Assembly: GCF_025136295.1 (NCBI RefSeq)
Contig: NZ_CP062788.1
Coordinates: 1,767,001-1,831,000 of the forward strand
From: Aestuariispira ectoiniformans
GTDB lineage: Bacteria > Pseudomonadota > Alphaproteobacteria > UBA8366 > Aestuariispiraceae
Direction of reading: 5' to 3'
DNA: 64,000 bases
Position numbers and translations under genes: made by a program. Below the pieces are notes generated by a model. It saw only the letters and a program-made list of their open reading frames with translations, was not told the origin of the DNA and searched no databases. Positions 34,321 through 44,018 of this stretch are shown here, piece after piece (position 1 is the stretch's first letter; the number at the start of each line of letters is the position of its first letter).

Positions 34321-36519
34321 TTAACTGGACAGGCCGGTCCGGCTGAAAGGCAGAATGGTCGGCATGGTCCCGGTGGCGGCAAAGACCGCGTTGGCAACCG
34401 CCGGGCCGATCGGCGGCGTGCCCGGCTCGCCCACCCCGGTGGGGGCCTCCGCAGAGGCGACCACATGCACCTCAACTTCCGGCATGTCTTCCATGCGCAG
34501 CGGGGTGTAGGTGTCGAAGTTGGTCTGGTCGACGACACCGTCGGTCAGCGTGATTTCGTTGCGCAGGACCGCCCCCAGGCCGTAGCCGATGCCACCCTGC
34601 ATCTGTGCTGCAATCACATCCGGGTTAACGGCGATCCCGCAATCGACCGCACACCAGACCTTCTTCACCTTCACCTCACCGTCTTCGAGTGCGATTTCCG
34701 CAACCTCGGCCACATAGCTGTTGAAGGATTTGTGAACGGCGATGCCACGGTAGCGGCCTTCTGCGGGTTTTTTGCCCCAGTCGGCCTTTTCCGCGACCAC
34801 ATTCAGGACATTCAACAGACGCGGACTGCCTTTCAGCAATTCGCGACGCAGGTCCAGTGGATCACGACCGGATTCCTTGGCGATCACATCCAGCACGGTT
34901 TCCATCACATAGGCCGTGTGGGTGTTGCCGACGGATCGCCACCAAAGCGGCGGCACGCCGACCTTCGGGCTGTGCAGTTCAACGCGCAGGTTCTTCAGGT
35001 CATAGTCGGTATGTGCCGTCCCCTCGACAGAGGTTTCATCGACACCGTCTTTGACCATGACTGATTCGAAAGGCGTTCCCGACAGGATCGACTGGCCGAC
35101 AATGCGGTGCTGCCAGGCGACCTGGTTCCCGGACCCGTCCAGGCCAAGTTTGACCTTATGGACATACATTGGCCGGTAATAGCCACCGGTCATGTCGTCT
35201 TCGCGTGTCCAGACAACCTTGATCGGCAACTGTTTGCCCCAGGCCTTGGCGATGCTTGCCGCTTCTGCGGCCACATGTGAATCGGCCGTGGCGCGACGTC
35301 CGAAAGAACCGCCGGCCCAAAGCGTGTTGACGGTCACATTCTCCGGCGGGATGCCTAACACGGTTGCGGCGACCTGCTGGTCGATTGTCTGGAATTGTGA
35401 CCCTGCCCAGATGGTCGCATGGGTGCCATTGAACTGGATGGCGACATCCATCGGTTCCATGGCCGCATGGGCCAGATAGGGGAACTCATAGGTCATTTCC
35501 AGGGTTTTTGCGGCGCTGGCCATGGCGGTATCGGTATCACCCCGGACGTCTGCGGGCATGCCCGGTTTGTCCGCCAGGTTGCGATATTCTGTGAAAAGCT
35601 GGTCACTGCTGCGTTTTTCAGCGGCACTGTCGTCCCATGTTATGTTGAGCGCGTCACGCCCCTTGATCGCAGGCCAGGTGGATTGTGCCAGGACGGCAAT
35701 CCCTCGCGGAATCTGGATAACGTCGATGACACCGTTGACCTTTTTGGCCTCACTGGCGTCAAAGGACTTAACCACTGCGCCCCATTTCGGCGGACGCGCA
35801 ATCACCGCAACCACGAGGCCGTCGGGCTGGAAATCCATTGTATAGGTGTCGACGGCGCCGGTGCTTTTCAGCTTGTTGTCCACACGCGGGAAGGCCTTGC
35901 CGATATAGACCCAGTCTTTCGGGTCCTTGACCGCAGGTTTCTCCGGAACCGGCTGTTTGGCCGCTGCTTCCACGAACTCACCGAAGCCGCCGGACTTGCC
36001 CGAGGCGTGGCTGATTACACCATTTTTGATGGTGATTTCGCTGGCAGGAACTTTCCAGGCCTCTGCGGCGGCGGCAACAAACATGGCGCGTGCCGAAGCG
36101 CCTGCCTCACGGTATTGCATGAAGGAATTTGCGATGGCGGTGGACCCGCCTGTTCCCTGGACACCGAAGAACAGATTGAAATAGGCCGGTGCCGCAGGGG
36201 CGAATTCGGCAGAGACCTGTTCAATTGACGCGTCCATTTCCTCGGCAACAAGGGTGGCAAGGCCGGTCGCATTGCCCTGGCCCATATCCAGATGCTTGTC
36301 GAGGACGATAACCTGACCGTCTGGCATTACCTTGATGAAGGGTGTGAACATGTCCTTTGCGGTGCCGTCCGCCATCCCGTCGGCACGCGCTGTTGCGGGC
36401 AGGTTCAGGCCAAGCAGAAAACCGCCTGCGGTCGCACCTGCGGTCATCTTCAGGAAAGTGCGACGCGTGGGCTGGGGCGCAGGGGCGCTATTCATCATTC
36501 TTCCGAAAAACTGTTTCAT
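34321..36519 (-). CDS. iorB: Aldehyde/isoquinoline oxidoreductase large subunit, Tat-exported molybdoenzyme
   Basis: Large molybdopterin-cytosine-dinucleotide subunit of the xanthine oxidase family, IorB type, 732 residues. A twin-arginine signal ([14 protein letters not shown] at 19-20) implies periplasmic export, with the small subunit carried along. Molybdenum-site features include [10 protein letters not shown] near residue 80, [24 protein letters not shown] and the conserved catalytic glutamate in GVGEPGTPP near the C-terminus. It oxidises an aldehyde or N-heterocycle with water as oxygen donor. Two subunits only; no cytochrome subunit is adjacent. The start is the ATG four bases after the small-subunit stop. 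Confidence 0.9.
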   Translation of the reverse strand: MKQFFGRMMNSAPAPQPTRRTFLKMTAGATAGGFLLGLNLPATARADGMADGTAKDMFTPFIKVMPDGQVIVLDKHLDMGQGNATGLATLVAEEMDASIEQVSAEFAPAAPAYFNLFFGVQGTGGSTAIANSFMQYREAGASARAMFVAAAAEAWKVPASEITIKNGVISHASGKSGGFGEFVEAAAKQPVPEKPAVKDPKDWVYIGKAFPRVDNKLKSTGAVDTYTMDFQPDGLVVAVIARPPKWGAVVKSFDASEAKKVNGVIDVIQIPRGIAVLAQSTWPAIKGRDALNITWDDSAAEKRSSDQLFTEYRNLADKPGMPADVRGDTDTAMASAAKTLEMTYEFPYLAHAAMEPMDVAIQFNGTHATIWAGSQFQTIDQQVAATVLGIPPENVTVNTLWAGGSFGRRATADSHVAAEAASIAKAWGKQLPIKVVWTREDDMTGGYYRPMYVHKVKLGLDGSGNQVAWQHRIVGQSILSGTPFESVMVKDGVDETSVEGTAHTDYDLKNLRVELHSPKVGVPPLWWRSVGNTHTAYVMETVLDVIAKESGRDPLDLRRELLKGSPRLLNVLNVVAEKADWGKKPAEGRYRGIAVHKSFNSYVAEVAEIALEDGEVKVKKVWCAVDCGIAVNPDVIAAQMQGGIGYGLGAVLRNEITLTDGVVDQTNFDTYTPLRMEDMPEVEVHVVASAEAPTGVGEPGTPPIGPAVANAVFAATGTMPTILPFSRTGLSS

Positions 36520-36523
36520 TATC

Positions 36524-36985
36524 TTAGCCCTCCATGATTTCAGATGCGCGATGGATCGCCTGGCGGATACGCACATAGGTGGCGCAACGGCAGACATTGC
36601 CGCTCATGGCGTCATCAATGTCCTCATTGGTCGGCTTGGGATTTTCCATTAAAAGGCCGGTCGCACTCATGATCTGACCGGACTGGCAATAGCCGCATTG
36701 GGCAACCTCCAGTTCCTGCCAGGCCTGCTGAATGGCCTTTGCTTCCTTGCTGTCGATGGCCTCGATGGTGGTGATTTCTGCGCCTTCGATAGACTCGATC
36801 GGGGTCACGCAGGAACGTTGTGGGACGCCATCGACAAAGATTGTGCAGGCTCCGCATTCGGCCATGCCGCAGCCGAATTTCGTGCCGGTGAGTTTCAGAT
36901 CGTCCCGGATCGCCCAGAGCAAAGGGGTGTCGGGATCAGATGTCAGGGAAACCGTCTTCCCGTTGATCGTCGTTGATATTGCCAT
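36524..36985 (-). CDS. iorA: (2Fe-2S) small subunit of the aldehyde/isoquinoline oxidoreductase
   Basis: Iron-sulfur subunit of 153 residues with two [2Fe-2S] clusters. The plant-ferredoxin-type site uses Cys39, 44, 47 and 59 (FGCGMAECGACT); the second uses CGYC and CRC in the helical C-terminal domain (AQCGYCQSGQIM, NVCRCATYVRIR). It passes electrons from the molybdenum site. It has no Tat signal and would be exported as a complex with the large subunit. First gene of the pair, divergent from the AraC regulator across 362 bp. Confidence 0.95.
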   Translation of the reverse strand: MAISTTINGKTVSLTSDPDTPLLWAIRDDLKLTGTKFGCGMAECGACTIFVDGVPQRSCVTPIESIEGAEITTIEAIDSKEAKAIQQAWQELEVAQCGYCQSGQIMSATGLLMENPKPTNEDIDDAMSGNVCRCATYVRIRQAIHRASEIMEG

Positions 36986-37347
36986 GGTCCACTCTCGCTG
37001 GTTGTCTTCCGTCCTAAACCGATTTGCAGATGGCTGAAGGCCGTCGGGCCTCAGGAGTTTGGGCAGGTCATGCCCGCATTATTATTCCGGGCACGCTGCA
37101 GGGCGTCCGGTCCGGCATGGTTGCCATCACGCGGGTTGTCCAAACCTGTATTTTGTCTGATTGTCCTGAGCATTCATCTGCCCTTCGATCTGCATATTGT
37201 TATAATGGGGGCACGGACACGTGAGTTGAATGTTCAAAGCTCCATATGTTTTGACCGATTCTCCAAATTCACCCTCTTTCCCGTGAAGGGTATGCAGGAG
37301 ATGGTTATACTGTTCACAGAGATTAGTTTGCTGCCGAGGTGATCCAA
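36986..37347. other. Intergenic region between iorA and the AraC-type gene
   Basis: No gene seen. Short hairpins occur, for example AAGGCC/GGGCCT near 37038 and GGGCA/TGCCC near 37062-37080, and the half next to the regulator is AT-richer. It should hold both divergent promoters; I could not place them with confidence. Confidence 0.5.
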
Positions 37348-38241
37348 GTGACGAGCTTCGAAAAGTTTCGCGACCAGTTGCTGGACGTTGCGGATGAAGA
37401 CGGTGTGTTTAAAACGCCGCTGTCGCGCGTCGGTGTTTATCGTACCAGTAAGAAAGCCGCCTGCCATCAATGCCTGTATGAACCGGCACTGGTCTTTGTG
37501 GCTCAGGGCGAGAAGTGTTGTCATCTGAATGGGGAAAGCTACACCTATACCCCGGAAAACTATTTTGTGACTTCCGTCCCGATGCCTGTGCAGGCCGAAG
37601 TTTTGAAGGCGTCCGAGGAGCATCCCCTTGTTGCCACGATCCTCTTGCTAGACCTGGCGGAACTGGGTGAATTGATTCTGGAACTCGATGAGGAGGACCT
37701 GCCGCCGCAACCTCAGGAACGCGGGATTTACACATCGGCGGTTCAGGAACGTCAGTTGGATGCGTTCGTGCGCCTGTTCGAGGCCATGAAATCCGAGCAG
37801 GAGGCACGAATCCTGGGGCCGCAAATATGCCGGGAGATCGTTTATCTGACCCTGACGGACCCGAAAGGTGGCGGGCTGAAGGCCATGGCCAGGCGTCACA
37901 ATGCCAGCATAAGAATTGCCCGGGTTCTGAAGGTGATCCATGAAGACCCCAAATGCCCGCTCGACGTACCGCAGATGGCCGCGATGGCACAGATGAGCCA
38001 ATCCGGATTTTTTGCGGCCTTCAAGGCACTGACATCCATGTCGCCGGTCCAATACCAGAAATCCATCCGACTGCATCAGGCGCGGAACTTGATTTTAAAT
38101 GAAGGGTTGCTGGTCAGCGACGCCGCCTATCGGGTCGGTTATTCCACGGCGTCCCAGTTCAGCCGCGACTATGCCCGTTTCTTCGACAAGACGGCCCGTC
38201 AGGACCTGGCGGAAACGCAAGCTCAGGCCGTGGCTCTGTAA
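37348..38241 (+). CDS. AraC family regulator (YqhC-like), divergent from iorAB
   Basis: About 297 residues. The N-terminal AraC_N effector domain (residues 5-160; HQCLYEPALVFVAQGEK, YFVTSVPMPVQAEV) resembles YqhC, the activator of an aldehyde reductase. The C-terminal double helix-turn-helix covers about 190-285 (DVPQMAAMAQMSQSGFFAAF, SDAAYRVGYSTASQFSRDY). A GTG with GAGGTGA six bases before it is preferred over the GTG three codons earlier. Divergence from the aldehyde oxidoreductase genes suggests it activates them in response to an aldehyde; this is inference. Confidence 0.87.
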   Translation: MTSFEKFRDQLLDVADEDGVFKTPLSRVGVYRTSKKAACHQCLYEPALVFVAQGEKCCHLNGESYTYTPENYFVTSVPMPVQAEVLKASEEHPLVATILLLDLAELGELILELDEEDLPPQPQERGIYTSAVQERQLDAFVRLFEAMKSEQEARILGPQICREIVYLTLTDPKGGGLKAMARRHNASIRIARVLKVIHEDPKCPLDVPQMAAMAQMSQSGFFAAFKALTSMSPVQYQKSIRLHQARNLILNEGLLVSDAAYRVGYSTASQFSRDYARFFDKTARQDLAETQAQAVAL

Positions 38242-38251
38242 CGTCGGCGGG

Positions 38252-38917
38252 TCAGTCGATATGCGGGCGTGTGGGAAGCGCCTTCAGATAATCGAGGATT
38301 TCATCGTCGCGGTAATTGTCCATGAAGGATGCGGAGAATTGCAGCGCATCGGCAAGCATGGCGCGATAGCGGCTGCGCGGGATTTCCACAGCGCCGAACT
38401 GTTCCAGGTGTTTGGTGATGAACTGACTGTCCAGAAGCCGGAAACGTGCACAGGTCAGGCGGCAGATGAGATAGGTCAGCGCGATCTTGCTGGCGTCGCG
38501 CTGGCGGCTGAACATGCTTTCCCCGAAAAAGGCCGCACCAAGGGAAACGCCATAGAGCCCACCGATAAGTATGTCATCCTCCCAAACCTCCACGGAATGG
38601 CCGTGCCCCATGTGGAATAGACTGGTGTAGAGGGTGAGTATCTTGTCGTTGATCCAGGTGCGTGGACGCCGTTCGGTCGATTCCGCACATCCTTCCATGA
38701 CGGCCTCAAAGGCCTTGTTGAACGTGACCTTGTATCGGCCGCTGCGGATTGTCTTTTTCAGGCGTCTGGGTACGTGAAACTGGTCGAGGGGGATAATGCC
38801 CCGCATGCGTGGATCAATCCAGAACAGGTCCGGATCGTCCCGATCTTCCGCCATAGGGAAAACGCCTACTGCGTAGGCCTTGAGGAGCATGTCCGGTGTC
38901 AGATCAAGCGGTTCCAT
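38252..38917 (-). CDS. aat: Leucyl/phenylalanyl-tRNA--protein transferase
   Basis: Aat adds Leu or Phe from aminoacyl-tRNA to N-terminal Lys/Arg, tagging proteins for ClpS/ClpAP (N-end rule). 221 residues, normal length. DLTPDMLLKAYAVGVFPMAE, FWIDPRMRGIIPLD, the central GGLYGVSLGAAFFGESMFS and LLDSQF are diagnostic. Cytoplasmic. It is the last of the aroQ-accB-accC-aat run on this strand, but a terminator lies between accC and aat. Confidence 0.96.
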   Translation of the reverse strand: MEPLDLTPDMLLKAYAVGVFPMAEDRDDPDLFWIDPRMRGIIPLDQFHVPRRLKKTIRSGRYKVTFNKAFEAVMEGCAESTERRPRTWINDKILTLYTSLFHMGHGHSVEVWEDDILIGGLYGVSLGAAFFGESMFSRQRDASKIALTYLICRLTCARFRLLDSQFITKHLEQFGAVEIPRSRYRAMLADALQFSASFMDNYRDDEILDYLKALPTRPHID

Positions 38918-38984
38918 AACATCAGTATAACGAAAAAAAAGTTATTGAATTATAAATAATCAGGCCGCCCTTTTGCCTCCAGGC

Positions 38985-39018
38985 AAGAAAAAAGGCCACA
39001 GCGCCTTGCTGCGGCCTT
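38985..39018 (-). terminator. Intrinsic terminator after accC
   Basis: The arms AAGGCCACAGC and GCTGCGGCCTT (one mismatch, 5-nt loop) are followed on the minus strand by CTTTTTTC, 24 bp after the accC stop. It means aat needs its own promoter or readthrough. Confidence 0.85.
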
Positions 39019-39041
39019 CTTCCAAAAGACAGGGACTGACG

Positions 39042-40385
39042 TTACTTCTTCAGGCCCATCAGCTTTTCCAACCAATGGATGGTGTAGTCACCATTGATGA
39101 AGTCCTGCTCGCCAATCAGTTTCTGATGCAGCGGGATGGTCGTGTCGATGCCACCGATCACATATTCACCCAACGCCCGGCGCAGACGCATCAGGCATTC
39201 GTTACGGGTTGCGCCATGGACGATCAGCTTGGAAACCAGGCTGTCGTAATAGGGCGGAACCTTGTAACCGCTGTAGAGATGCGAATCCACCCGCACGCCC
39301 AGGCCACCCGGGGCGTGATAGTCACCGATCTTGCCGGGGGTCGGCATGAAGGTGACCGGGTTCTCCGCCGTGATACGGCATTCAATGGCATGGCCGTTGA
39401 GCTTGATGTCTTCCTGCGTGACGGACAAAGGCGCACCGGCGGCAACGCGAATCTGTTCGCGAACCAGGTCGATCCCGTAGATCATCTCGGAGATCGGGTG
39501 CTCCACCTGCAGGCGGGTGTTCATCTCGATGAAGAAGAACTCACCGTTTTCATACAGGAACTCGATCGTGCCGGCCCCGCGGTAGCCCATTTTGGTGATG
39601 GCGTCGGTGACCGTCTTGCCGATTTTGGCCCGCAGTTCCGGATCAAGCGCCGGAGAGGGAGCTTCCTCGATGACCTTCTGGTGGCGGCGCTGTACGGAAC
39701 AGTCACGCTCACCCAGATGGACGCAACCGCCCTGGCCATCGGCAATGATCTGGATTTCGATATGGCGCGGATTGCCCAGATAACGCTCGATGTAAACCGC
39801 GTCGTCACCGAAGGCAGCCTTGGCTTCGGCGCGGCAGATGGCGAGTGCTTCCGGCACCTCTTCCATGCTGTAGGCGACCTTCATGCCGCGGCCACCGCCG
39901 CCGGAGGCAGCCTTGATGATCAGCGGAAAGCCGGTTTCCTTGGCAATTTCGAGGGCTTCTTCATCCGTATTGACGCCGCCGTCACTGCCGGGAACGCAAG
40001 GTAGGCCAAAATCCTTGGCGGCAACCTTGGCGGCGATCTTGTCGCCCATCAGGCGGATATGTTCCGCCGTCGGGCCGATGAAAACGTGACCGTGTTCCTC
40101 CACCATTTCGGCAAAGTCGGCATTTTCGGACAGGAAGCCGATGCCGGGATGGATCGCATCCGCGCCGGTGATGTTGGCGGCGGTCAGGATCGCGGCCTTG
40201 TTCAGGTAGGAATCCTTCGGTGCCGGCGGGCCGATGCATACCGCCTCATCCGCCAGACGCACATGCATGGCGTCTTCGTCGGCGGTCGAATGGATAGCGA
40301 CCGTTTGAATGCCCATTTCTTTACAGGCACGATGGATGCGCAACGCGGTTTCACCACGGTTGGCGATCAGGACCTTTTCGAACAT
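39042..40385 (-). CDS. accC: Acetyl-CoA carboxylase, biotin carboxylase subunit
   Basis: Carboxylates biotin on AccB with ATP and bicarbonate, the first step of fatty-acid synthesis. 447 residues. The family opening FEKVLIANRGETALRIHRA, the ATP-grasp loop KAASGGGGRGMK (near residue 160), ERDCSVQRRHQKVIEEAP and the catalytic EMNTRLQVEHP are intact. GGAGTGGGG precedes the ATG at MFEKVL. It lies 27 bp after accB and is co-transcribed with it. Confidence 0.97.
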   Translation of the reverse strand: MFEKVLIANRGETALRIHRACKEMGIQTVAIHSTADEDAMHVRLADEAVCIGPPAPKDSYLNKAAILTAANITGADAIHPGIGFLSENADFAEMVEEHGHVFIGPTAEHIRLMGDKIAAKVAAKDFGLPCVPGSDGGVNTDEEALEIAKETGFPLIIKAASGGGGRGMKVAYSMEEVPEALAICRAEAKAAFGDDAVYIERYLGNPRHIEIQIIADGQGGCVHLGERDCSVQRRHQKVIEEAPSPALDPELRAKIGKTVTDAITKMGYRGAGTIEFLYENGEFFFIEMNTRLQVEHPISEMIYGIDLVREQIRVAAGAPLSVTQEDIKLNGHAIECRITAENPVTFMPTPGKIGDYHAPGGLGVRVDSHLYSGYKVPPYYDSLVSKLIVHGATRNECLMRLRRALGEYVIGGIDTTIPLHQKLIGEQDFINGDYTIHWLEKLMGLKK

Positions 40386-40412
40386 AGTCCCCACTCCGTG
40401 TCGTGTCTGGGA

Positions 40413-40883
40413 TTACTCAATTACAACGAGAGCCTGGCCGAATTCGACAGGTTCGCCATCTTCAACCAGAATGGCTTTGACTGTGCCGGATTTCGGTGCC
40501 GGGATCTGGTTCATGACTTTCATGGCTTCGATGATCAGCAGCGTCTGGCCTTCCTGAACCTTGTCGCCGACATTGGCGAAGGCAGCGGCGCCCGGCTGCG
40601 GCGAAAGATACGCCGTACCGACCATCGGGGACTTTACGGCACCCGGATGGTTTTCCATGTCGCCAGCAGCCGGTGCTTCCGGAGCAGCCGCCGGAGCCGC
40701 AGCAGCGGGTGCCGCCGCAACCGGAGCCGGAGCAGCGGGAACCGCAAGCTGGCTGGCGGCAACGCCGCGCGACAACCGGATCGAATAGTCGCCATGTTCG
40801 ATTTCGACCTCGACCAGGCCTTTTTCTTCCATCAGGTCGGCAACCTTGCCAACCGTCTCTGCGTCAAAGGTGAATTTTGCCAT
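40413..40883 (-). CDS. accB: Acetyl-CoA carboxylase, biotin carboxyl carrier protein
   Basis: 156 residues: an N-terminal helix-loop part ([20 protein letters not shown]), an alanine/proline linker (residues 50-75) and the C-terminal biotinyl domain with the modified lysine in [11 protein letters not shown] near residue 122. It swings biotin between AccC and the carboxyltransferase. Operon with aroQ and accC, as in most proteobacteria. Confidence 0.97.
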   Translation of the reverse strand: MAKFTFDAETVGKVADLMEEKGLVEVEIEHGDYSIRLSRGVAASQLAVPAAPAPVAAAPAAAAPAAAPEAPAAGDMENHPGAVKSPMVGTAYLSPQPGAAAFANVGDKVQEGQTLLIIEAMKVMNQIPAPKSGTVKAILVEDGEPVEFGQALVVIE

Positions 40884-40930
40884 TCCGGACCTTCGTTTCT
40901 TTTTAATCCGTGTGTTTTCAAATGCTCGGT

Positions 40931-41371
40931 TTACGCCAGCCGGGCAGCCATCGCTTCCAGCGCCAAGTCATACCCCTGAAATCCAAGGCCGCAGATCACA
41001 CCAACAGCAATGGGCGAGATAAAGGAATGATGGCGATACTCCTCGCGGGCGAAGATATTCGACAGATGCACCTCAATAACCGGAACTTGCGCGGCTAGCA
41101 AGGCATCATGCAAGGCAACAGAAGTATGGGTATAGGCCCCGGCGTTCAGAATGATTCCCTCGTGGTTCTCGCGGGCATCCTGAATCCAGGTTACCAGGTC
41201 GCCTTCATGATTGGATTGGCGGCAGTCCGCCTCCAATCCCAACTCCGAAGCCTTTGCCTGACAGCGTGCGTCGAGATCGGCCAGTGTTTCATGGCCATAG
41301 ACCTCCGGCTCGCGCTTGCCCAGCATGTTCAGGTTCGGGCCGTTGAGCACCAGAATCCGAGGGGAAGACAT
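40931..41371 (-). CDS. aroQ: 3-dehydroquinate dehydratase, type II
   Basis: Dodecameric type II dehydroquinase of the shikimate pathway, 146 residues. [21 protein letters not shown] carries the flexible lid and catalytic Tyr region (quoted here as positions 6-26; NGPNLNMLG is the hallmark), [12 protein letters not shown] the substrate site, [15 protein letters not shown] and the catalytic histidine EVHLSN follow. Start MSSPRILV. First gene of the aroQ-accB-accC unit. Confidence 0.97.
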   Translation of the reverse strand: MSSPRILVLNGPNLNMLGKREPEVYGHETLADLDARCQAKASELGLEADCRQSNHEGDLVTWIQDARENHEGIILNAGAYTHTSVALHDALLAAQVPVIEVHLSNIFAREEYRHHSFISPIAVGVICGLGFQGYDLALEAMAARLA

Positions 41372-41562
41372 TGTAGAGTAAACCCTTTTGTTGCTTTCCG
41401 CCCCTTTACGGGAACTTATCGAAAGCAGCATATACCACGGGATTCGCCAGCAGGAAACACCACTGCCTTTGATTTTTGGGCGGCAAGGCATCATGTTTCT
41501 TCCTTGAGATTGCCCCGCATTCGGGCGACACTTGCTAAGAAACTGTAATCATTGGGGGAAAA

Positions 41563-43479
41563 ATGCCGGACAAAACCGTTGCCGCCTTTGGGACCTGGAA
41601 ATCGCCCATTACGACGGACTTGTTGACCCGTGGATCTGTCGGACTGGGACAGATTGTGGCCGACGGTGAGAATGTTTACTGGACCGAGATGCGCCCGTCG
41701 GAAGCGGGGCGAAATGCTTTGGTCATGGAACGTCCCGATGGCGAAAAGAAGGAACTTGTTCCGCCCCCCTTCAATGTTCGAAGCCGGGTTCACGAATATG
41801 GCGGCGGTGCATTCACCGTTTGCGATGATGTCGTGTGGTTTATCGATGCCAAAGACCAGACCGTATTCAGGCTTGCTCCGGGCAATGCTCCGGAGAAGGT
41901 CGCAAAAAAGTCAGGAACGGCCTTTGCCGACTTTATTGTCGACAAGGCTCGCAACAGGCTGATTTGTGTGGCGGAGGATGTCTCCGGCGGAGGCGAGGCG
42001 GTCAACAGTATTGTCGCAATCGGATTTGACGGCGCGATTGATACTTTGGTGAGCGGTGCGGATTTTTACGCTGCGCCGAAACTTTCACCGGATGGCAAAC
42101 GCCTGGCGTGGATCGAGTGGTTTCACCCCAATATGCCCTGGGATGGCACGCAATTGCGCGAGGCCACCGTCTCCGATAGCGGTGCCCTGATTGAGAACAG
42201 GCCGATAGCCGGTGGGGAAGAGGAATCCGTCTTCCAGCCGGAATATGCACCGGACGGTGTGTTGCACTATGTGTCCGATCGGTCCGGTTTCTGGAATATC
42301 TATCGTCATGGCGATGTGACGCATCACTATGAATTCAACGCGGAGTTCGGTTTACCGCATTGGATATTCGGGATGCGGACCTATGGATTTCTTGCCGATG
42401 GGCGCATCGTCTGTACCTATGCCGAACAGGGCGATTGGTCATTGGGGATTGTTGATCCGGCGACAGGAGACCTCAGGCCTCTCGACCTCCCTTGGTGTAC
42501 CTACGACAGCCTGATTTGTGCGGGCGGCAAGTCGTGGTTCCATGGCGGGCGCGTTGACAGCGCGGACGAAATTGTGGAACTGGATATAGATGCGCTTGAG
42601 GCGAAGGTCCTGCGACGTTCGGTCGAACTGGATGTGCCGCAGGAAAGCATTTCCGTTGCCCAGTCCATCGAATTTCCCACCACCGATGGCCGCACAGCCT
42701 TTGGTTATTACTATCCGCCGGCCAATGCCGCCTACGCCGCACCGGAGGGGGAGTTGCCGCCACTGATTGTAAAAAGTCATGGCGGACCGACCGGACAGTC
42801 CACCAAGTCCCTGTCGCTGAAATTCCAGTATTGGACCAGTCGTGGTTTTGCCGTGATGGATGTCAATTATAGTGGCAGTACAGGCTTTGGCCGGGACTAT
42901 CGGGAGCGACTTGCGGGACAATGGGGTATCTCCGACGTTGACGACTGCGCCAATGCCGCGCGATATGCCGTGGAAAAGGGGCTGGCCGACCCGGACCGTC
43001 TGATCATTGTCGGGGGCAGTGCCGGTGGATATACAACCCTGGCAGCCCTGGCATTCCGGGATGTTTTCAAGGCGGGCTGCAGTTCCTATGGCGTTGGCGA
43101 CCTGACGGCCCTGACCAACGACACCCACAAGTTTGAAAGCCGCTATCTGGACAAGCTGGTCGGGCGTTGGCCGGAGGATGCAAAAATCTACCGCGAGCGG
43201 TCCCCGATACAGCATACCGAGCATCTGAACTGTCCGATTCTGTTCCTGCAGGGTGATGAGGACAAGGTTGTGCCGCCCAACCAGGCAGAGGCGATGGTTG
43301 ACGCTTTGCGCAAAAAATCCATGCCGGTTGCCTATCTTCTTTTCGAAGGGGAGGGGCACGGTTTCCGGCGTGCGGATACAATCAAAAGGGCCATGGAGGC
43401 GGAGCTTTCCTTCTATGCCCAGATATTTGGTTTCGAACCCGCCGACAGCCTGGAGGCGGTCGAGATCGAAAACCTGTGA
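41563..43479 (+). CDS. S9 family prolyl oligopeptidase / acylaminoacyl-peptidase
   Basis: Serine peptidase of 638 residues with a WD40/beta-propeller-like N-terminal domain (about 20-370) and a C-terminal alpha/beta hydrolase domain (about 390-625). The triad is visible: Ser486 in VGGSAGGYTT, Asp567 in GDEDKVVPPNQ and His599 in GEGHGFRR. There is no signal peptide, so it should be cytoplasmic. It stands as a single gene. The open reading frame starts MPDKTVAAFG, with GGGGG just upstream. Cleaves short peptides or N-acyl residues; exact specificity open. Confidence 0.92.
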   Translation: MPDKTVAAFGTWKSPITTDLLTRGSVGLGQIVADGENVYWTEMRPSEAGRNALVMERPDGEKKELVPPPFNVRSRVHEYGGGAFTVCDDVVWFIDAKDQTVFRLAPGNAPEKVAKKSGTAFADFIVDKARNRLICVAEDVSGGGEAVNSIVAIGFDGAIDTLVSGADFYAAPKLSPDGKRLAWIEWFHPNMPWDGTQLREATVSDSGALIENRPIAGGEEESVFQPEYAPDGVLHYVSDRSGFWNIYRHGDVTHHYEFNAEFGLPHWIFGMRTYGFLADGRIVCTYAEQGDWSLGIVDPATGDLRPLDLPWCTYDSLICAGGKSWFHGGRVDSADEIVELDIDALEAKVLRRSVELDVPQESISVAQSIEFPTTDGRTAFGYYYPPANAAYAAPEGELPPLIVKSHGGPTGQSTKSLSLKFQYWTSRGFAVMDVNYSGSTGFGRDYRERLAGQWGISDVDDCANAARYAVEKGLADPDRLIIVGGSAGGYTTLAALAFRDVFKAGCSSYGVGDLTALTNDTHKFESRYLDKLVGRWPEDAKIYRERSPIQHTEHLNCPILFLQGDEDKVVPPNQAEAMVDALRKKSMPVAYLLFEGEGHGFRRADTIKRAMEAELSFYAQIFGFEPADSLEAVEIENL

Positions 43480-43608
43480 GGATCGAGATCGCGGGCAATG
43501 CCTGAGAAATGAGCTAGGTCATTGTCTGCGCTTAAAATCTTCACATATCTATAATAGACTAAACTGTTAGAAGCATGCGGCTTTTATCGGGAAAGTAAGG
43601 AGTAAAAA

Positions 43609-43941
43609 ATGAACCAGTTCAGCGAGCGGGAAAAGGCTTTTGAAGCCAAATTTGGCCATGACGAGGAAATGCGCTTCAAGGCAGAAACCCGTCGTAATAA
43701 GTTATTGGGACTTTGGGCGGCAGAACAAATAGGGCTAAGCGGTGCGGACGCCGATGCCTATGCACGGGCCGTGATCGAAACGGATTACGAAGAACCGGGC
43801 CATGATGATGTTATGCGCAAGGTCCTCAAAGACCTGACGGATCGCAAGGTCGATGCAACAGAGCATATCGTGCGCAAGAAGATGGACGAGCTTATGGACG
43901 TTGCCATGGCCCAGGTCATGAAAGAAGTCCCGACCGAGTAA
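43609..43941 (+). CDS. DUF1476 protein, zeta-type inhibitor of F1F0-ATPase
   Basis: Alphaproteobacterial DUF1476 protein, 110 residues, the family of the ATP synthase zeta inhibitor first described in Paracoccus. The N-terminal MNQFSEREKAFEAKFGHDEE inhibitory helix, the four-helix core (RRNKLLGLWAAEQIGLSG, YARAVIETDYEEPGHDDV) and the C-terminal basic/acidic helix match. It would block ATP hydrolysis by F1 in the cytoplasm. Single gene with AAGGAG ahead of the ATG and a nested hairpin terminator behind. Confidence 0.93.
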   Translation: MNQFSEREKAFEAKFGHDEEMRFKAETRRNKLLGLWAAEQIGLSGADADAYARAVIETDYEEPGHDDVMRKVLKDLTDRKVDATEHIVRKKMDELMDVAMAQVMKEVPTE

Positions 43942-43962
43942 TCGAACTGGACAGTTTGATTC

Positions 43963-44018
43963 GAGGCCGACTAGTTGGTCGCACTTTCAGGCGACCCGTT
44001 AAGGTCGGCCTCTTTTTT
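43963..44018 (+). terminator. Nested hairpin terminator after the DUF1476 gene
   Basis: Outer arms GAGGCCGAC (43963-43971) and GTCGGCCTC (44004-44012) enclose an inner hairpin GGTCGC/GCGACC (43977-43996), followed by TTTTTT. It overlaps the 3' coding end of the convergent helical-repeat gene. Confidence 0.75.

Noticed and set aside
36986-37347. Short open frames between iorA and the AraC gene as a decayed gene
   Set aside because: No similarity to any family is visible and the region is needed for two divergent promoters.
40413-40883. MKV instead of MKM at the AccB biotin site as an anomaly
   Set aside because: The lysine and preceding methionine are intact, and the residue after the lysine varies in functional carriers.
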